Shown here one piece after another: positions 1 through 7,604 of a stretch of 16,909 bases of DNA (position 1 is its first letter; the number at the start of each line of letters is the position of its first letter). The DNA comes from Deltaproteobacteria bacterium (GTDB taxonomy: Bacteria; UBA10199; JACPAL01; JACOUP01). The position numbers and the translations under genes were made by a program. The stretch covers positions 1 through 16,909 of the forward strand of contig JAUSKE010000040.1 of assembly GCA_030649435.1 (NCBI GenBank), read 5' to 3'. The notes under the pieces were generated by a model. It saw only the letters and a program-made list of their open reading frames with translations. It had not been told where the DNA came from and searched no databases.

Positions 1-609
1 GAAAAATTCAAACAGATCAGTCGTTGGGGCGACATCAACCGAGCATTTGAAGGGATCGAAGAGGCCAAGCGGGTCGGTTTCAAGTCGATCAAACTCAATG
101 CTGTCATCCAAAGGGGGATCAACGACGGTGAGGTGGAAGACCTTCTTCAGTTCGCCGCCTCAAACGGCCTCATCCTTCGATTGATCGAACTGATGCCGAT
201 CGGGCCGGCTTGCGATCAAAAGAATCTTTACATCCCCTTGAGTGAGATTAAACAACGGCTCCAGAAAAAATATTCATTGTTTGTCTCCGGCGTTTGTGTC
301 GGCAGCGGCCCTGCCGTTTATTATAAAATAGCCGAGTTGAAGACGCTTATCGGTTTTATCAGCCCGGTCTCCCAACCGTTTTGCAAAGACTGTAACCGGA
401 TCCGGATCTCCAGTGACGGTCGCTTTCAGGATTGTCTGGCCTATGACGGGACTTTTTCATTTCGAGAACTTTTGCGAGACCCTGCTTTTACGGATGAAAT
501 GATCGCAAGAGAAACAGTCTCTCTCTTGCAAGGGAAACGAGAAAGCCACAACAATTTTACACAAACCATCAGTGAGAAAACTCCATGTATGTATGGGATT
601 GGAGGATGA
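1..609 (+). CDS. moaA: GTP 3',8-cyclase MoaA, C-terminal part (5'-truncated by window)
   Basis: This is the C-terminal ~200 residues of the radical-SAM enzyme that, with MoaC, converts GTP to cyclic pyranopterin monophosphate in molybdenum cofactor synthesis. The reading frame is open from base 1, so the N-terminal CxxxCxxC cluster lies outside the window. Visible are the LIELMPIG segment near base 187 (family consensus is FIEFMPIG) and the second [4Fe-4S] motif, C-x2-C-x13-C, at about bases 382-438 (FCKDCNRIRIS through QDC), which binds the cluster contacting GTP. The protein ends in Gly-Gly, the conserved C-terminal tail of MoaA needed for catalysis. It directly abuts the moaC fusion gene (stop 607-609, next ATG at 610). 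The family assignment is secure; only the 5' extent is unknown. Confidence 0.97.
   Translation, partial: EKFKQISRWGDINRAFEGIEEAKRVGFKSIKLNAVIQRGINDGEVEDLLQFAASNGLILRLIELMPIGPACDQKNLYIPLSEIKQRLQKKYSLFVSGVCVGSGPAVYYKIAELKTLIGFISPVSQPFCKDCNRIRISSDGRFQDCLAYDGTFSFRELLRDPAFTDEMIARETVSLLQGKRESHNNFTQTISEKTPCMYGIGG
601..606 (+). promoter_or_regulatory. Ribosome-binding site of moaC embedded in the MoaA GG codons
   Basis: GGAGGA, the two codons for the C-terminal Gly-Gly of MoaA, forms a good Shine-Dalgarno sequence a few bases before the ATG at 610. It supports that ATG as the start of the next gene and implies translational coupling of moaA and moaC. Confidence 0.7.
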
Positions 610-1515
610 ATGATCGACATCTCGGGAAAGATTGAAACTCTGCGGTCTGCGATCGCTGAATCGAGGGTCTTTGCCAAAAAGGAGACGATCGGTCGTGCCG
701 AACGGGGGGAGACCCCCAAAGGGGATGTCCTAACGACGGCTCGTGTCGCCGCTGTCCTGGCGGCGAAGAAAACGGCGGAACTGATCCCATATTGTCACCC
801 GTTGCTCCTCGACTCGGTGGCGGTCGATTTCAAAATCAGGGAGACGGAGATTGTTGTTCAAACAACGGTTCGTTCGATCGGCAAGACCGGCGTTGAAATG
901 GAGGCGTTGACCGCGGCGTCCATTGCGGCGCTGACGATCTATGACATGTTGAAGCCGATCGACAAAGAGGTTCTGATTGGAGAGACGAAACTCCTTGAGA
1001 AGAAGGGGGGCAAGAGTGATTTTGGAGAAACCTTTTTATCGCCGCTCAAGAGCGCGGTGTTGGTCACCTCCGACAGCGTTTCGGCCGGGAAAAAGGCCGA
1101 CAGGTCAGGAAAAATTATTGTTGAGGAGATGAAACGATTCCCGCTGGATCTTCGTTACTACGAGATTGTCCCAGATGATCCGGCAAAGATTCGTCAAAAA
1201 TTGATCGGGTGGGTTGAAGAGGGGATTCGTCTGATTGTGACCACCGGTGGGACTGGCCTCGGCCCGAGGGACCTGACCGTGGAAACCGTGAAAGGCCTGA
1301 TCGAGCGGGAGGTCCCCGGTATTGCCGAGGCGATCCGTTCCTACGGCCAACGGAGGACCCCCTATGCGATGCTCTCTCGCGGTGTGGTCGGCGTGAGGGG
1401 AAAGAGTTTGTTTGTGACGCTCCCCGGTTCATCGCGAGGGGTGAAGGAATCAATGGCGGCGGTCTTTCCCAATCTGCTCCATATTTTTAACATGATGGAG
1501 GGTGGCGGGCATTGA
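610..1515 (+). CDS. moaCB: Bifunctional MoaC-MoaB/MogA fusion (molybdenum cofactor synthesis)
   Basis: This 301-residue protein joins two cofactor-synthesis domains. Residues 1-138 are cyclic pyranopterin monophosphate synthase (MoaC): KGDVL at 37-41, AAKKTAELIPYCHP at 51-64 with the substrate-site Lys, TGVEMEALTAAS at 93-104, and DMLK at 112-115 holding the expected catalytic Asp/Lys pair. Residues 148-298 are a MoaB/MogA-type molybdopterin-binding domain: LVTSDSVSAG at 151-160, the TTGGTGLGPRD nucleotide loop at 211-221, and LPGS at 271-274. MogA proper adenylylates molybdopterin, and some MoaB proteins do the same. Each domain is close to full length, so this is a true fusion rather than a misread pair. 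MoaC/MogA fusions are known in bacteria. The stop overlaps the next start as TGATG. Confidence 0.95.
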   Translation: MIDISGKIETLRSAIAESRVFAKKETIGRAERGETPKGDVLTTARVAAVLAAKKTAELIPYCHPLLLDSVAVDFKIRETEIVVQTTVRSIGKTGVEMEALTAASIAALTIYDMLKPIDKEVLIGETKLLEKKGGKSDFGETFLSPLKSAVLVTSDSVSAGKKADRSGKIIVEEMKRFPLDLRYYEIVPDDPAKIRQKLIGWVEEGIRLIVTTGGTGLGPRDLTVETVKGLIEREVPGIAEAIRSYGQRRTPYAMLSRGVVGVRGKSLFVTLPGSSRGVKESMAAVFPNLLHIFNMMEGGGH

Positions 1516-2267
1516 TGGAGCAGCTCTTCTTAATTGTTTCCCTCTTTTTTCTCACGGCGCTCGTCTATTCCATCGCCGGTTTTGGAGGGGGGTCGACCTA
1601 CATTGCGATCCTGATCCTCTTCGCGTTCCCCTACTCGGCCGTTCCGAAAGTGGCCCTCATCTGCAATCTAATTGTCGTCACTGGCGGTTTCACTCTCTTC
1701 CTGCGGGAGGGTCACTTTTCGGCTCGAAAGGTGATTCCTTTTATTGTGACCTCCATTCCAGCCGCCTATTGGGGGGGGACTCTTCCGATCGGCAAGAGGC
1801 TTTTTTCGCTCCTCTTGGGGATCTCGCTCCTCGTCGCGGCGATCCGGATGTTTCTTTCCGAGGAGGCCTTTGTCGTCAAAAGGGAGGTTTCTTGGAAAAA
1901 ATCCTGGGCGGTCGGCCTCCCGGTCGGGGCTTTGCTAGGGGCCCTATCGGGTCTCGTCGGGATCGGTGGAGGGATTTTTCTATCGCCTGTCTTGTATCTC
2001 CTAGGGTGGGCCAATGCCAAGGAGGCGGCGGCTGCGGCATCGTTCTTCATTCTGGTCAATTCCGTCGCCGGACTTTTTGGACAATTCTCAAAAGAAGGCC
2101 TGATGCCGGACGCCGCTTTTCTCGTCCCTTTGGGGATCGCTGTTCTTCTCGGAGGACAGATTGGTAGCCGTCTTGGCTCGCAGAGGCTTCCCAAACTTTT
2201 TTTGCAGAGGGTGACTGCGCTTTTGATCCTGTTTGTCTCCGGAAAACTGCTGTGGGGCCTGGTTTAG
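1515..2267 (+). CDS. TauE/SafE (DUF81) family membrane transporter
   Basis: A 250-residue, very hydrophobic protein with about eight predicted membrane segments. It has the duplicated glycine signature of the TauE/SafE family: GFGGGSTY near residue 22 in the first half and GIGGGIFLSP near residue 153 in the second half. Family members export sulfite, sulfoacetate or related organosulfur anions, but specificity cannot be read from sequence. I start it at the ATG at 1515, whose A is the last base of the preceding TGA; a TTG at 1512 would add one residue. Following Moco genes, a link to a sulfite- or sulfur-oxidising molybdoenzyme is conceivable, but no such enzyme is in the window. Confidence 0.88.
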   Translation: MEQLFLIVSLFFLTALVYSIAGFGGGSTYIAILILFAFPYSAVPKVALICNLIVVTGGFTLFLREGHFSARKVIPFIVTSIPAAYWGGTLPIGKRLFSLLLGISLLVAAIRMFLSEEAFVVKREVSWKKSWAVGLPVGALLGALSGLVGIGGGIFLSPVLYLLGWANAKEAAAAASFFILVNSVAGLFGQFSKEGLMPDAAFLVPLGIAVLLGGQIGSRLGSQRLPKLFLQRVTALLILFVSGKLLWGLV

Positions 2268-2337
2268 GCTTCTGATAAAAAAGCTTTTGCGTACTGTTCA
2301 AAAAGTTGTTAGTTTCCCCCCAACCAAAGGAGGTCCC

Positions 2338-2628
2338 ATGCATCAGATGATGATGTTCCATACCCATACCGCCATCGCGATCAACATGATCGCCCTGGTT
2401 TCCGGTGTTCTGCTCCTGAACAAGTCCTGCTCTCCCGATTTCTTCTGCAAGAAGACGGGAAAGATTGTCGGTGGACTCGTGAGCCTGATCGCGATCCTGT
2501 CGATCGGTTGTATCGCCTACCATTCGATGAAGACTTGTTGTCAAAAAGGGGAGATGAAGACAGATGCGTGGCGTCATCCTGCAATAGAGGCCCCGGCACC
2601 ACACGCACTCCCTCAAGACGATAAATAA
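2338..2628 (+). CDS. Small Cys/His/Met-rich two-helix membrane protein, unknown function
   Basis: This 96-residue protein matches no family I recognise. The start at 2338 is chosen because AAAGGAGG lies just upstream at about 2326-2333; the open frame extends back to 2233 but that part overlaps the transporter gene. The N-terminus is rich in Met and His (MHQMMMFHTHT). Two likely membrane helices follow (about residues 10-27 and 42-60), separated by a short loop with SCSPDFFCKK. A second Cys cluster, SMKTCCQK, comes after helix two. The tail is polar and Pro/Ala-rich with two more His. The density of Cys, His and Met suggests metal binding or redox activity at the membrane, which is inference only. 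The gap to the previous gene is 70 bases and to aconitase 8 bases. Confidence 0.7.
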   Translation: MHQMMMFHTHTAIAINMIALVSGVLLLNKSCSPDFFCKKTGKIVGGLVSLIAILSIGCIAYHSMKTCCQKGEMKTDAWRHPAIEAPAPHALPQDDK

Positions 2629-2636
2629 GAGTCCCT

Positions 2637-4904
2637 ATGCCAACGATCGAGACGACGAAGGAGATGGTCGCTCAGGTTTACGAGCGGATGGAGAAGAAGC
2701 TTGCGGTGGTTCGCAAGCGGCTCGGTCGTCCCTTAAGTTTGGCGGAAAAGGTTGTTTACGGTCACCTTGACAATCCCGAAAAGCAGGAACTGATCCCTGG
2801 AAAAAGTTTTCTCCTTCTTCGCCCAGATCGTGTCGCGATGCAGGATGCGACCGCCCAAATGGCGCTCCTGCAGTTCATGCTCGCCGGCATGACGGAAACG
2901 GCAGTCCCAACCACGGTTCATTGTGACCATCTGATCCGCGCACAGGTCGGTGCGGCGTCTGATCTCAAAACAGCGTTGACTGAGAATGAGGAGGTTTACC
3001 GGTTTCTCGAAAGTGCCTCCCAAAAACATGGGATCGGCTTCTGGAGGCCCGGCTCCGGTATTATCCATCAAGTCGTTTTGGAAAATTACGCCTTTCCTGG
3101 TGGGCTGATGATCGGTACCGATTCTCACACGCCGAATGCCGGTGGGCTCGGCATGATCGCCTGCGGTGTTGGTGGTTCGGATGCCGTCGATGTGATGGCT
3201 GACATGCCGTGGGAGGTCTTGGCTCCAAAACGGGTGGCGGTTGTTTTGAAGGGGGAACTGAACGGTTGGACCGCCCCAAAAGATGTCATCCTCAAGGTTT
3301 GCGAACTGTTAACCGTCAAGGGGGGGACGAACAAGATTATTGAGTATATCGGCCCCGGTTGCGAATCGATCAGTTGTACTGGGAAGGGGACGATCACCAA
3401 CATGGGAGCGGAGTTGGGGGCGACTACCTCGATCTTTCCCTTTGACCGGCGGATGTCTGATTACCTCGAGGCAACCGACAGAAAAGAGATTGCCGCGCTC
3501 GCCAAGAAGTATTCCTCACTCCTTCGGGCCGACCCTGAGGTCGAGAAGGAACCGAAAAAATTCTTTGATGAGGTGATTGAGATCGACCTGAACAGCTTGG
3601 AACCGCACGTTGTCGGACCACACACGCCGGATCTAGCCCGTCCGATCTCACGGCTCGAGCAGGATGCCGAACGAGAAGGGTACCCTCTCACTCTCCACTA
3701 CTGTCTCATTGGGAGCTGTACGAATTCTTCCTACGAAGATATTGAGCGGGCAGCCGATATCGCTCGGCAGGCAGCAGCCCACGGCGCTAAAGTAAAATCG
3801 CCGCTCTTGGTCACCCCCGGTTCGGAACAGGTCTACGAGACGATCAAGCGGGATGGCCAGCTTGCCGCCCTTGAGGCGATCGGTGCCAAGGTTCTGGCCA
3901 ACGCCTGTGGCCCTTGTATTGGTCAGTGGAAGCGGGAGGATGTTCAGCAGGGAGAAAAAAATTCGATCCTCACTTCGTACAACCGAAATTTCCCGCGGCG
4001 AAACGATGGCAATCCAGAGACAAATTCCTTCATTGGTTCACCGGAACTGGTGGTGGCGATGGCATTGGAAGGAAGCCTTGCCTTTAATCCCCTCAAAGAT
4101 TCCCTAAAAACGGGCGGTAAGGAATGGCGACTGGTCGCCCCGGCCAAGGCGGATGATATTCCAAAAAAAGGATTTGTCCGGGCACGGGCCGGTTATCTTG
4201 CCCCCTCAAAAAATTCGGATGCGGTGACGGTCAAGGTGGCACCGGACAGCAAACGGTTACAATTGTTGGTTCCTTTTTCGGTCTGGGATGGCAAGGATTT
4301 CAAGAATCTCCCACTCCTTCTGAAGGCAAAGGGGAAGTGTACAACGGATCATATCTCTCCGGCTGGGCCTTGGCTCAAATTCCGCGGGCATTTGGATCAT
4401 ATCAGTGACAACCTCTTTTTTGGGGCGGTGAACGGTTTCACAGGTGAGGCCGGTAAGGGAAAAAATTTGGTGACCGGGGAATCCGGCCAGGGATTTTCCG
4501 AAATTGCCCGGTTTTATAAAAAAGAAGGACTTCGTTGGATCGTTGTTGGGGATGAAAACTACGGCGAGGGGAGTTCGCGCGAGCATGCGGCGATGAGCCC
4601 TCGATTTTTGGGCTGTGCGGCAGTTCTTGTCCGGAGCTTTGCCCGGATTCATGAAACAAATCTGAAAAAACAAGGGGTTCTGCCACTGACCTTTGCCGAC
4701 CCAAAGGATTACGACAAGGTTCAGGAAGAAGATCGTCTGGATGTTGTTGGTCTCACAAGGCTCACACCGGGTCAATCGGTAACCGTGATTCTCCATCACA
4801 AAGATGGGCGTGATGAAGAGATCAAGGCGAATCATTCCCTCTCGAGTGAACAGATTGACTGGTTCAAGGCCGGTTCCGCTCTGAACTTGAACAAGATCCA
4901 TTGA
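2637..4904 (+). CDS. acn: Aconitate hydratase, mitochondrial type
   Basis: A 755-residue aconitase that isomerises citrate and isocitrate via cis-aconitate in the TCA cycle. Its length and motifs fit the mitochondrial-type group, distinct from the ~890-residue AcnA/IRP type and from AcnB. The [4Fe-4S] ligands are visible as Cys361 (GSCTNSSYED) and Cys424/Cys427 (ANACGPCIGQW). Active-site motifs include HCDHLI at 95-100 and GTDSHTPNAGG at 160-170, with the C-terminal swivel-domain signatures CTTDHISPAGPW and GEGSSREHAA. This group occurs in eukaryotes and some bacteria. The start ATG at 2637 has only a weak AAGAG ribosome site and probably relies on coupling to the gene 8 bases upstream. Its stop overlaps the permease start as TGATG, so it likely shares a transcript with the amine operon. 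Confidence 0.96.
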   Translation: MPTIETTKEMVAQVYERMEKKLAVVRKRLGRPLSLAEKVVYGHLDNPEKQELIPGKSFLLLRPDRVAMQDATAQMALLQFMLAGMTETAVPTTVHCDHLIRAQVGAASDLKTALTENEEVYRFLESASQKHGIGFWRPGSGIIHQVVLENYAFPGGLMIGTDSHTPNAGGLGMIACGVGGSDAVDVMADMPWEVLAPKRVAVVLKGELNGWTAPKDVILKVCELLTVKGGTNKIIEYIGPGCESISCTGKGTITNMGAELGATTSIFPFDRRMSDYLEATDRKEIAALAKKYSSLLRADPEVEKEPKKFFDEVIEIDLNSLEPHVVGPHTPDLARPISRLEQDAEREGYPLTLHYCLIGSCTNSSYEDIERAADIARQAAAHGAKVKSPLLVTPGSEQVYETIKRDGQLAALEAIGAKVLANACGPCIGQWKREDVQQGEKNSILTSYNRNFPRRNDGNPETNSFIGSPELVVAMALEGSLAFNPLKDSLKTGGKEWRLVAPAKADDIPKKGFVRARAGYLAPSKNSDAVTVKVAPDSKRLQLLVPFSVWDGKDFKNLPLLLKAKGKCTTDHISPAGPWLKFRGHLDHISDNLFFGAVNGFTGEAGKGKNLVTGESGQGFSEIARFYKKEGLRWIVVGDENYGEGSSREHAAMSPRFLGCAAVLVRSFARIHETNLKKQGVLPLTFADPKDYDKVQEEDRLDVVGLTRLTPGQSVTVILHHKDGRDEEIKANHSLSSEQIDWFKAGSALNLNKIH

Positions 4905-6238
4905 TGACCGGGAACGTCAACTCATCCCAAAAATTAGATCGTGTTCTTGGCCCCCTAATGCTCTGGGGGCTTGGTGTCGGTTACGTCATCTCCGGAATGT
5001 ATTTTGGTTGGAACTTGGGTCTTCCCGCAGGAGGGACGGCGGGACTCGCCATCGCCACTTTCTTCATCATTATTTTGTATGTCACCTTCACGTTCAGTTA
5101 TACGGAACTTGCCTGTGCGATCCCGAAGGCGGGTGGGGCGTTCGACTATGCCGATCGGGCACTCGGCCCGACTTGGGGTTTTGTGGGGGGGCTCGTACAG
5201 ATTATCGAATTTGTCTTTGCCCCTCCGGCGATTGCGGCGGCGATCGGCGCCTACTTTCATCTCTTCTTTCCAGGTCTACCGGTTTTGGGGATTGCGATCA
5301 TTGCCTATTTCATCTTTACGGCGCTGAATATTTACGGGGTCAAGGCCGCCGCCGCCTTTGAGTTGGGGATCACGATCTTTGCCGTGGTCGAACTCCTGAT
5401 CTTTGCAGGGGTCACGCTGCCTCATTTTCAATGGAGTTCTCTGGTGCAAAACAGTTACCCCCATGGTTTCCGCGGGGTCCTGGCGGCAATCCCTTTTGCC
5501 ATTTGGTTTTTCTTAGGGATCGAAGGAGTGGCGAATGTCGCTGAAGAAACCATCAATCCCCAAAAAAATGTTCTACTCGGATTCGGGTCGGCCCTTTTCA
5601 CACTCGTGATCCTCTGTGTTTTGACCTTTGTTGCCGCGATCGGTGTCGGGGGATGGGAGAGTATCGTTTACCCCGCGCCAGGGGCGAGTCCTTCTGATTC
5701 ACCACTACCATTGGCCCTTGCCCAGATCGTTGGTCAGAACAATTTCTTTTACCATCTTTTGGTGACGATCGGACTCTTTGGCCTCATTGCCTCGTTTCAT
5801 GGGATTATTCTTGCCGCCGGTCGCGCGACTTTTGAGTTTGGGCGTGTCGGTTACGCCCCACGGTTTTTGGGGAAGACTTCCCGTTTTAAAACGCCAGCCC
5901 TTGCCCTCTTGGCTAATATGGTGATCGGGATTGCGGCGCTCTTGACCGGCAAGACGGCGGAGATTATTACCCTCGCCTGTTTCGGGGCCCTCTCCCTCTA
6001 TATTATTTCGATGGTGGCGCTCTTCCGGCTCCGAAAACGAGAACCGGCGCTTGCTCGGCCGTTCAGGGTCCCTGGTTACCCCTATTCCCCACTCATTGCT
6101 TTTGCTATTGCCACATTTTCTCTTTTGGCGATGATAGCCTACAATCATTTGCTGGCGTTTCTGTATTTTGCTTTTGTTGGGATTTCGGTGGTTGGGTTTA
6201 GAAAGTTTGTTTTGAGATCAAAGAAGGGGCTTCAATGA
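4904..6238 (+). CDS. APC-superfamily permease, ethanolamine-permease-like
   Basis: A 444-residue transporter with about twelve membrane segments, placed in the amino acid-polyamine-organocation superfamily. The sequence resembles bacterial ethanolamine permeases (Eat type): GLGVGYVISGMYFGWNLG near residue 23, FTFSYTELACAIPKAGGAF in TM3, the EFVFAPPAIAAAIGAY stretch, and AAIPFAIWFFLGIEGVANVAEE around residue 195. These segments match remembered permeases closely, and the adjacent genes also fit amino-alcohol catabolism, so I favour ethanolamine or a related small amine as substrate. It starts at ATG 4904, overlapping the aconitase stop by one base; TTG 4901 would add one residue. It overlaps the ligase gene downstream by four bases (ATGA). 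Generic amino-acid transport remains possible. Confidence 0.85.
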   Translation: MTGNVNSSQKLDRVLGPLMLWGLGVGYVISGMYFGWNLGLPAGGTAGLAIATFFIIILYVTFTFSYTELACAIPKAGGAFDYADRALGPTWGFVGGLVQIIEFVFAPPAIAAAIGAYFHLFFPGLPVLGIAIIAYFIFTALNIYGVKAAAAFELGITIFAVVELLIFAGVTLPHFQWSSLVQNSYPHGFRGVLAAIPFAIWFFLGIEGVANVAEETINPQKNVLLGFGSALFTLVILCVLTFVAAIGVGGWESIVYPAPGASPSDSPLPLALAQIVGQNNFFYHLLVTIGLFGLIASFHGIILAAGRATFEFGRVGYAPRFLGKTSRFKTPALALLANMVIGIAALLTGKTAEIITLACFGALSLYIISMVALFRLRKREPALARPFRVPGYPYSPLIAFAIATFSLLAMIAYNHLLAFLYFAFVGISVVGFRKFVLRSKKGLQ

Positions 6239-7596
6239 AAACAGCCGAAGAAATTATCAAAGAAGTTCGAGAGTCCCCGGAAGGAAAGGTCAAGCTGGCG
6301 ATCGTCGATATCGACGGGATCCTCAGGGGCAAGGTGATCCACCGCGATAAATTTCTCTCCATCTTGGAGAGTGGCTTTGGCTTTTGCGACGTCGTCTTCG
6401 GCTGGGACATGCTGGATAGTCTTTATGACAATGCCGATTTCACCGGCTGGCACTCCGGTTACCCAGATGCCAAGGCGAGGGTGGATTTAACGACTTATCG
6501 CCGCGTCCCGTGGGATCATAACATCCCGTTTTTTCTTGCCGACTTTCGGAACAAAAAAGATGAAGGTTTGGAGATCTGTCCTCGGAGCCTTCTGAAGAAG
6601 GTCCGAAAAGAGGCGGAAGGGATGGGGTTTACTCCGTTTTTCTCCCAAGAGTTTGAATGGTTCAATTTTAAAATAGATGAAGAGCCGGTCTCCGCCGATG
6701 TTTTCCGAAGACCGACGCCGATCACGACCGGCATGTTCGGTTACTCCCTCCTTCGCGCCTGGAAAAACAAGAATTACTTTAATGATCTTTTTAACCTGTT
6801 GGGACAATTTGGTATCCCGCTAGAAGGTCTGCACACCGAGACCGGCCCTGGCGTTTATGAAGCGGCAATTCTCTACAGTGAGGTGCTGGAGGCGGCCGAT
6901 CGGGCGACCCTCTTCAAGGCGGCGGTCAAGGAAATCGCTTCGCGACACCGGATCACCTCAAGTTTTATGGCGAAGTGGAACAACAACCTCCCCGGTTGTG
7001 GCGGGCATCTACACCAGAGCCTTTGGGACAGCAAACGGCAGGTGAATCTTTTTCACGATGAGAGAGATACGAATCAGATGAGTGCTACGATGAAGAGTTA
7101 TCTCGCCGGCCAACTCCATTGCCTCCCTTATCTGATGCCACTATTTGCCCCGACGGTTAATAGCTACAAGCGTTTGGTGGAAGGGGCTTGGGCGCCGACA
7201 ACGGTGACTTGGGGGATCGATAACCGAACAACGGCGATTCGGGTCCTGCCCGGTTCATCGACCTCAACACGTCTTGAGTTTCGCGTCGTCGGGTCAGATG
7301 TGAACCCGTATCTTGCCATGGCGGCCTCACTGGCCTCCGGGCTCTACGGGATCAAGAAGAAGATGGAGCTCAAAGTTCCCGCAACTGTGGGGAGCGGCTA
7401 CAGTAACAAGACGGCGGTGCCCCTCGCGCGTGACCTCCATCAGGCGACAGAAATGATGAAAAACTCACCTCTTGCGGCAGAACTTTTTGGAGAGATCTTT
7501 GTAAAACATTTCTGCCAAACACGGGAGTGGGAGTGGCGGCAGTATGCGAGTGCGGTGACTGATTGGGACTTGAAACGGTATTTTGAAACAGTTTAG
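6235..7596 (+). CDS. Glutamine-synthetase-like gamma-glutamyl-amine ligase (GlnA4/PuuA-like)
   Basis: A 453-residue member of the glutamine synthetase superfamily, predicted to join the gamma-carboxyl of glutamate to an amine using ATP. Metal and nucleotide residues are in place: SQEFEW at 137-142, ETGPGVYEAAI at 202-212, GGHLHQSLWD at 256-265, NSYKRL at 309-314 and RLEFRVVGSDVNPYLAMAA from 346. It lacks the adenylylation-site Tyr motif of nitrogen-regulated GlnA, and the usual GSGMHxH loop reads GCGGHLH. The region where GlnA binds ammonium instead reads FGWDMLDSLYDNADFTGWH. Both point to a ligase for an amine larger than ammonia. Related enzymes are PuuA (putrescine), IpuC (isopropylamine) and Streptomyces GlnA4 (ethanolamine). 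With an Eat-like permease upstream and an alcohol dehydrogenase downstream, gamma-glutamylethanolamide synthetase is the best inference. AGAAGGGG serves as ribosome site. Confidence 0.88.
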   Translation: MKTAEEIIKEVRESPEGKVKLAIVDIDGILRGKVIHRDKFLSILESGFGFCDVVFGWDMLDSLYDNADFTGWHSGYPDAKARVDLTTYRRVPWDHNIPFFLADFRNKKDEGLEICPRSLLKKVRKEAEGMGFTPFFSQEFEWFNFKIDEEPVSADVFRRPTPITTGMFGYSLLRAWKNKNYFNDLFNLLGQFGIPLEGLHTETGPGVYEAAILYSEVLEAADRATLFKAAVKEIASRHRITSSFMAKWNNNLPGCGGHLHQSLWDSKRQVNLFHDERDTNQMSATMKSYLAGQLHCLPYLMPLFAPTVNSYKRLVEGAWAPTTVTWGIDNRTTAIRVLPGSSTSTRLEFRVVGSDVNPYLAMAASLASGLYGIKKKMELKVPATVGSGYSNKTAVPLARDLHQATEMMKNSPLAAELFGEIFVKHFCQTREWEWRQYASAVTDWDLKRYFETV

Positions 7597-7604
7597 GAGA
7601 AATC

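Noticed and set aside
2268..2337. Terminator or promoter in the 70-base gap before the small membrane protein
   Set aside because: AAAAGCTTTT is a short AT-rich palindrome without a GC stem, and no convincing -35/-10 pair was found.
2056..2616. Minus-strand open frame of 186 codons spanning the transporter and small-protein genes
   Set aside because: It lies opposite two better-supported genes, shows no recognisable motif and has unnatural composition.
4257..4901. Minus-strand open frame of 214 codons
   Set aside because: It is antisense to the conserved C-terminal domain of aconitase and has no ribosome site or motif.
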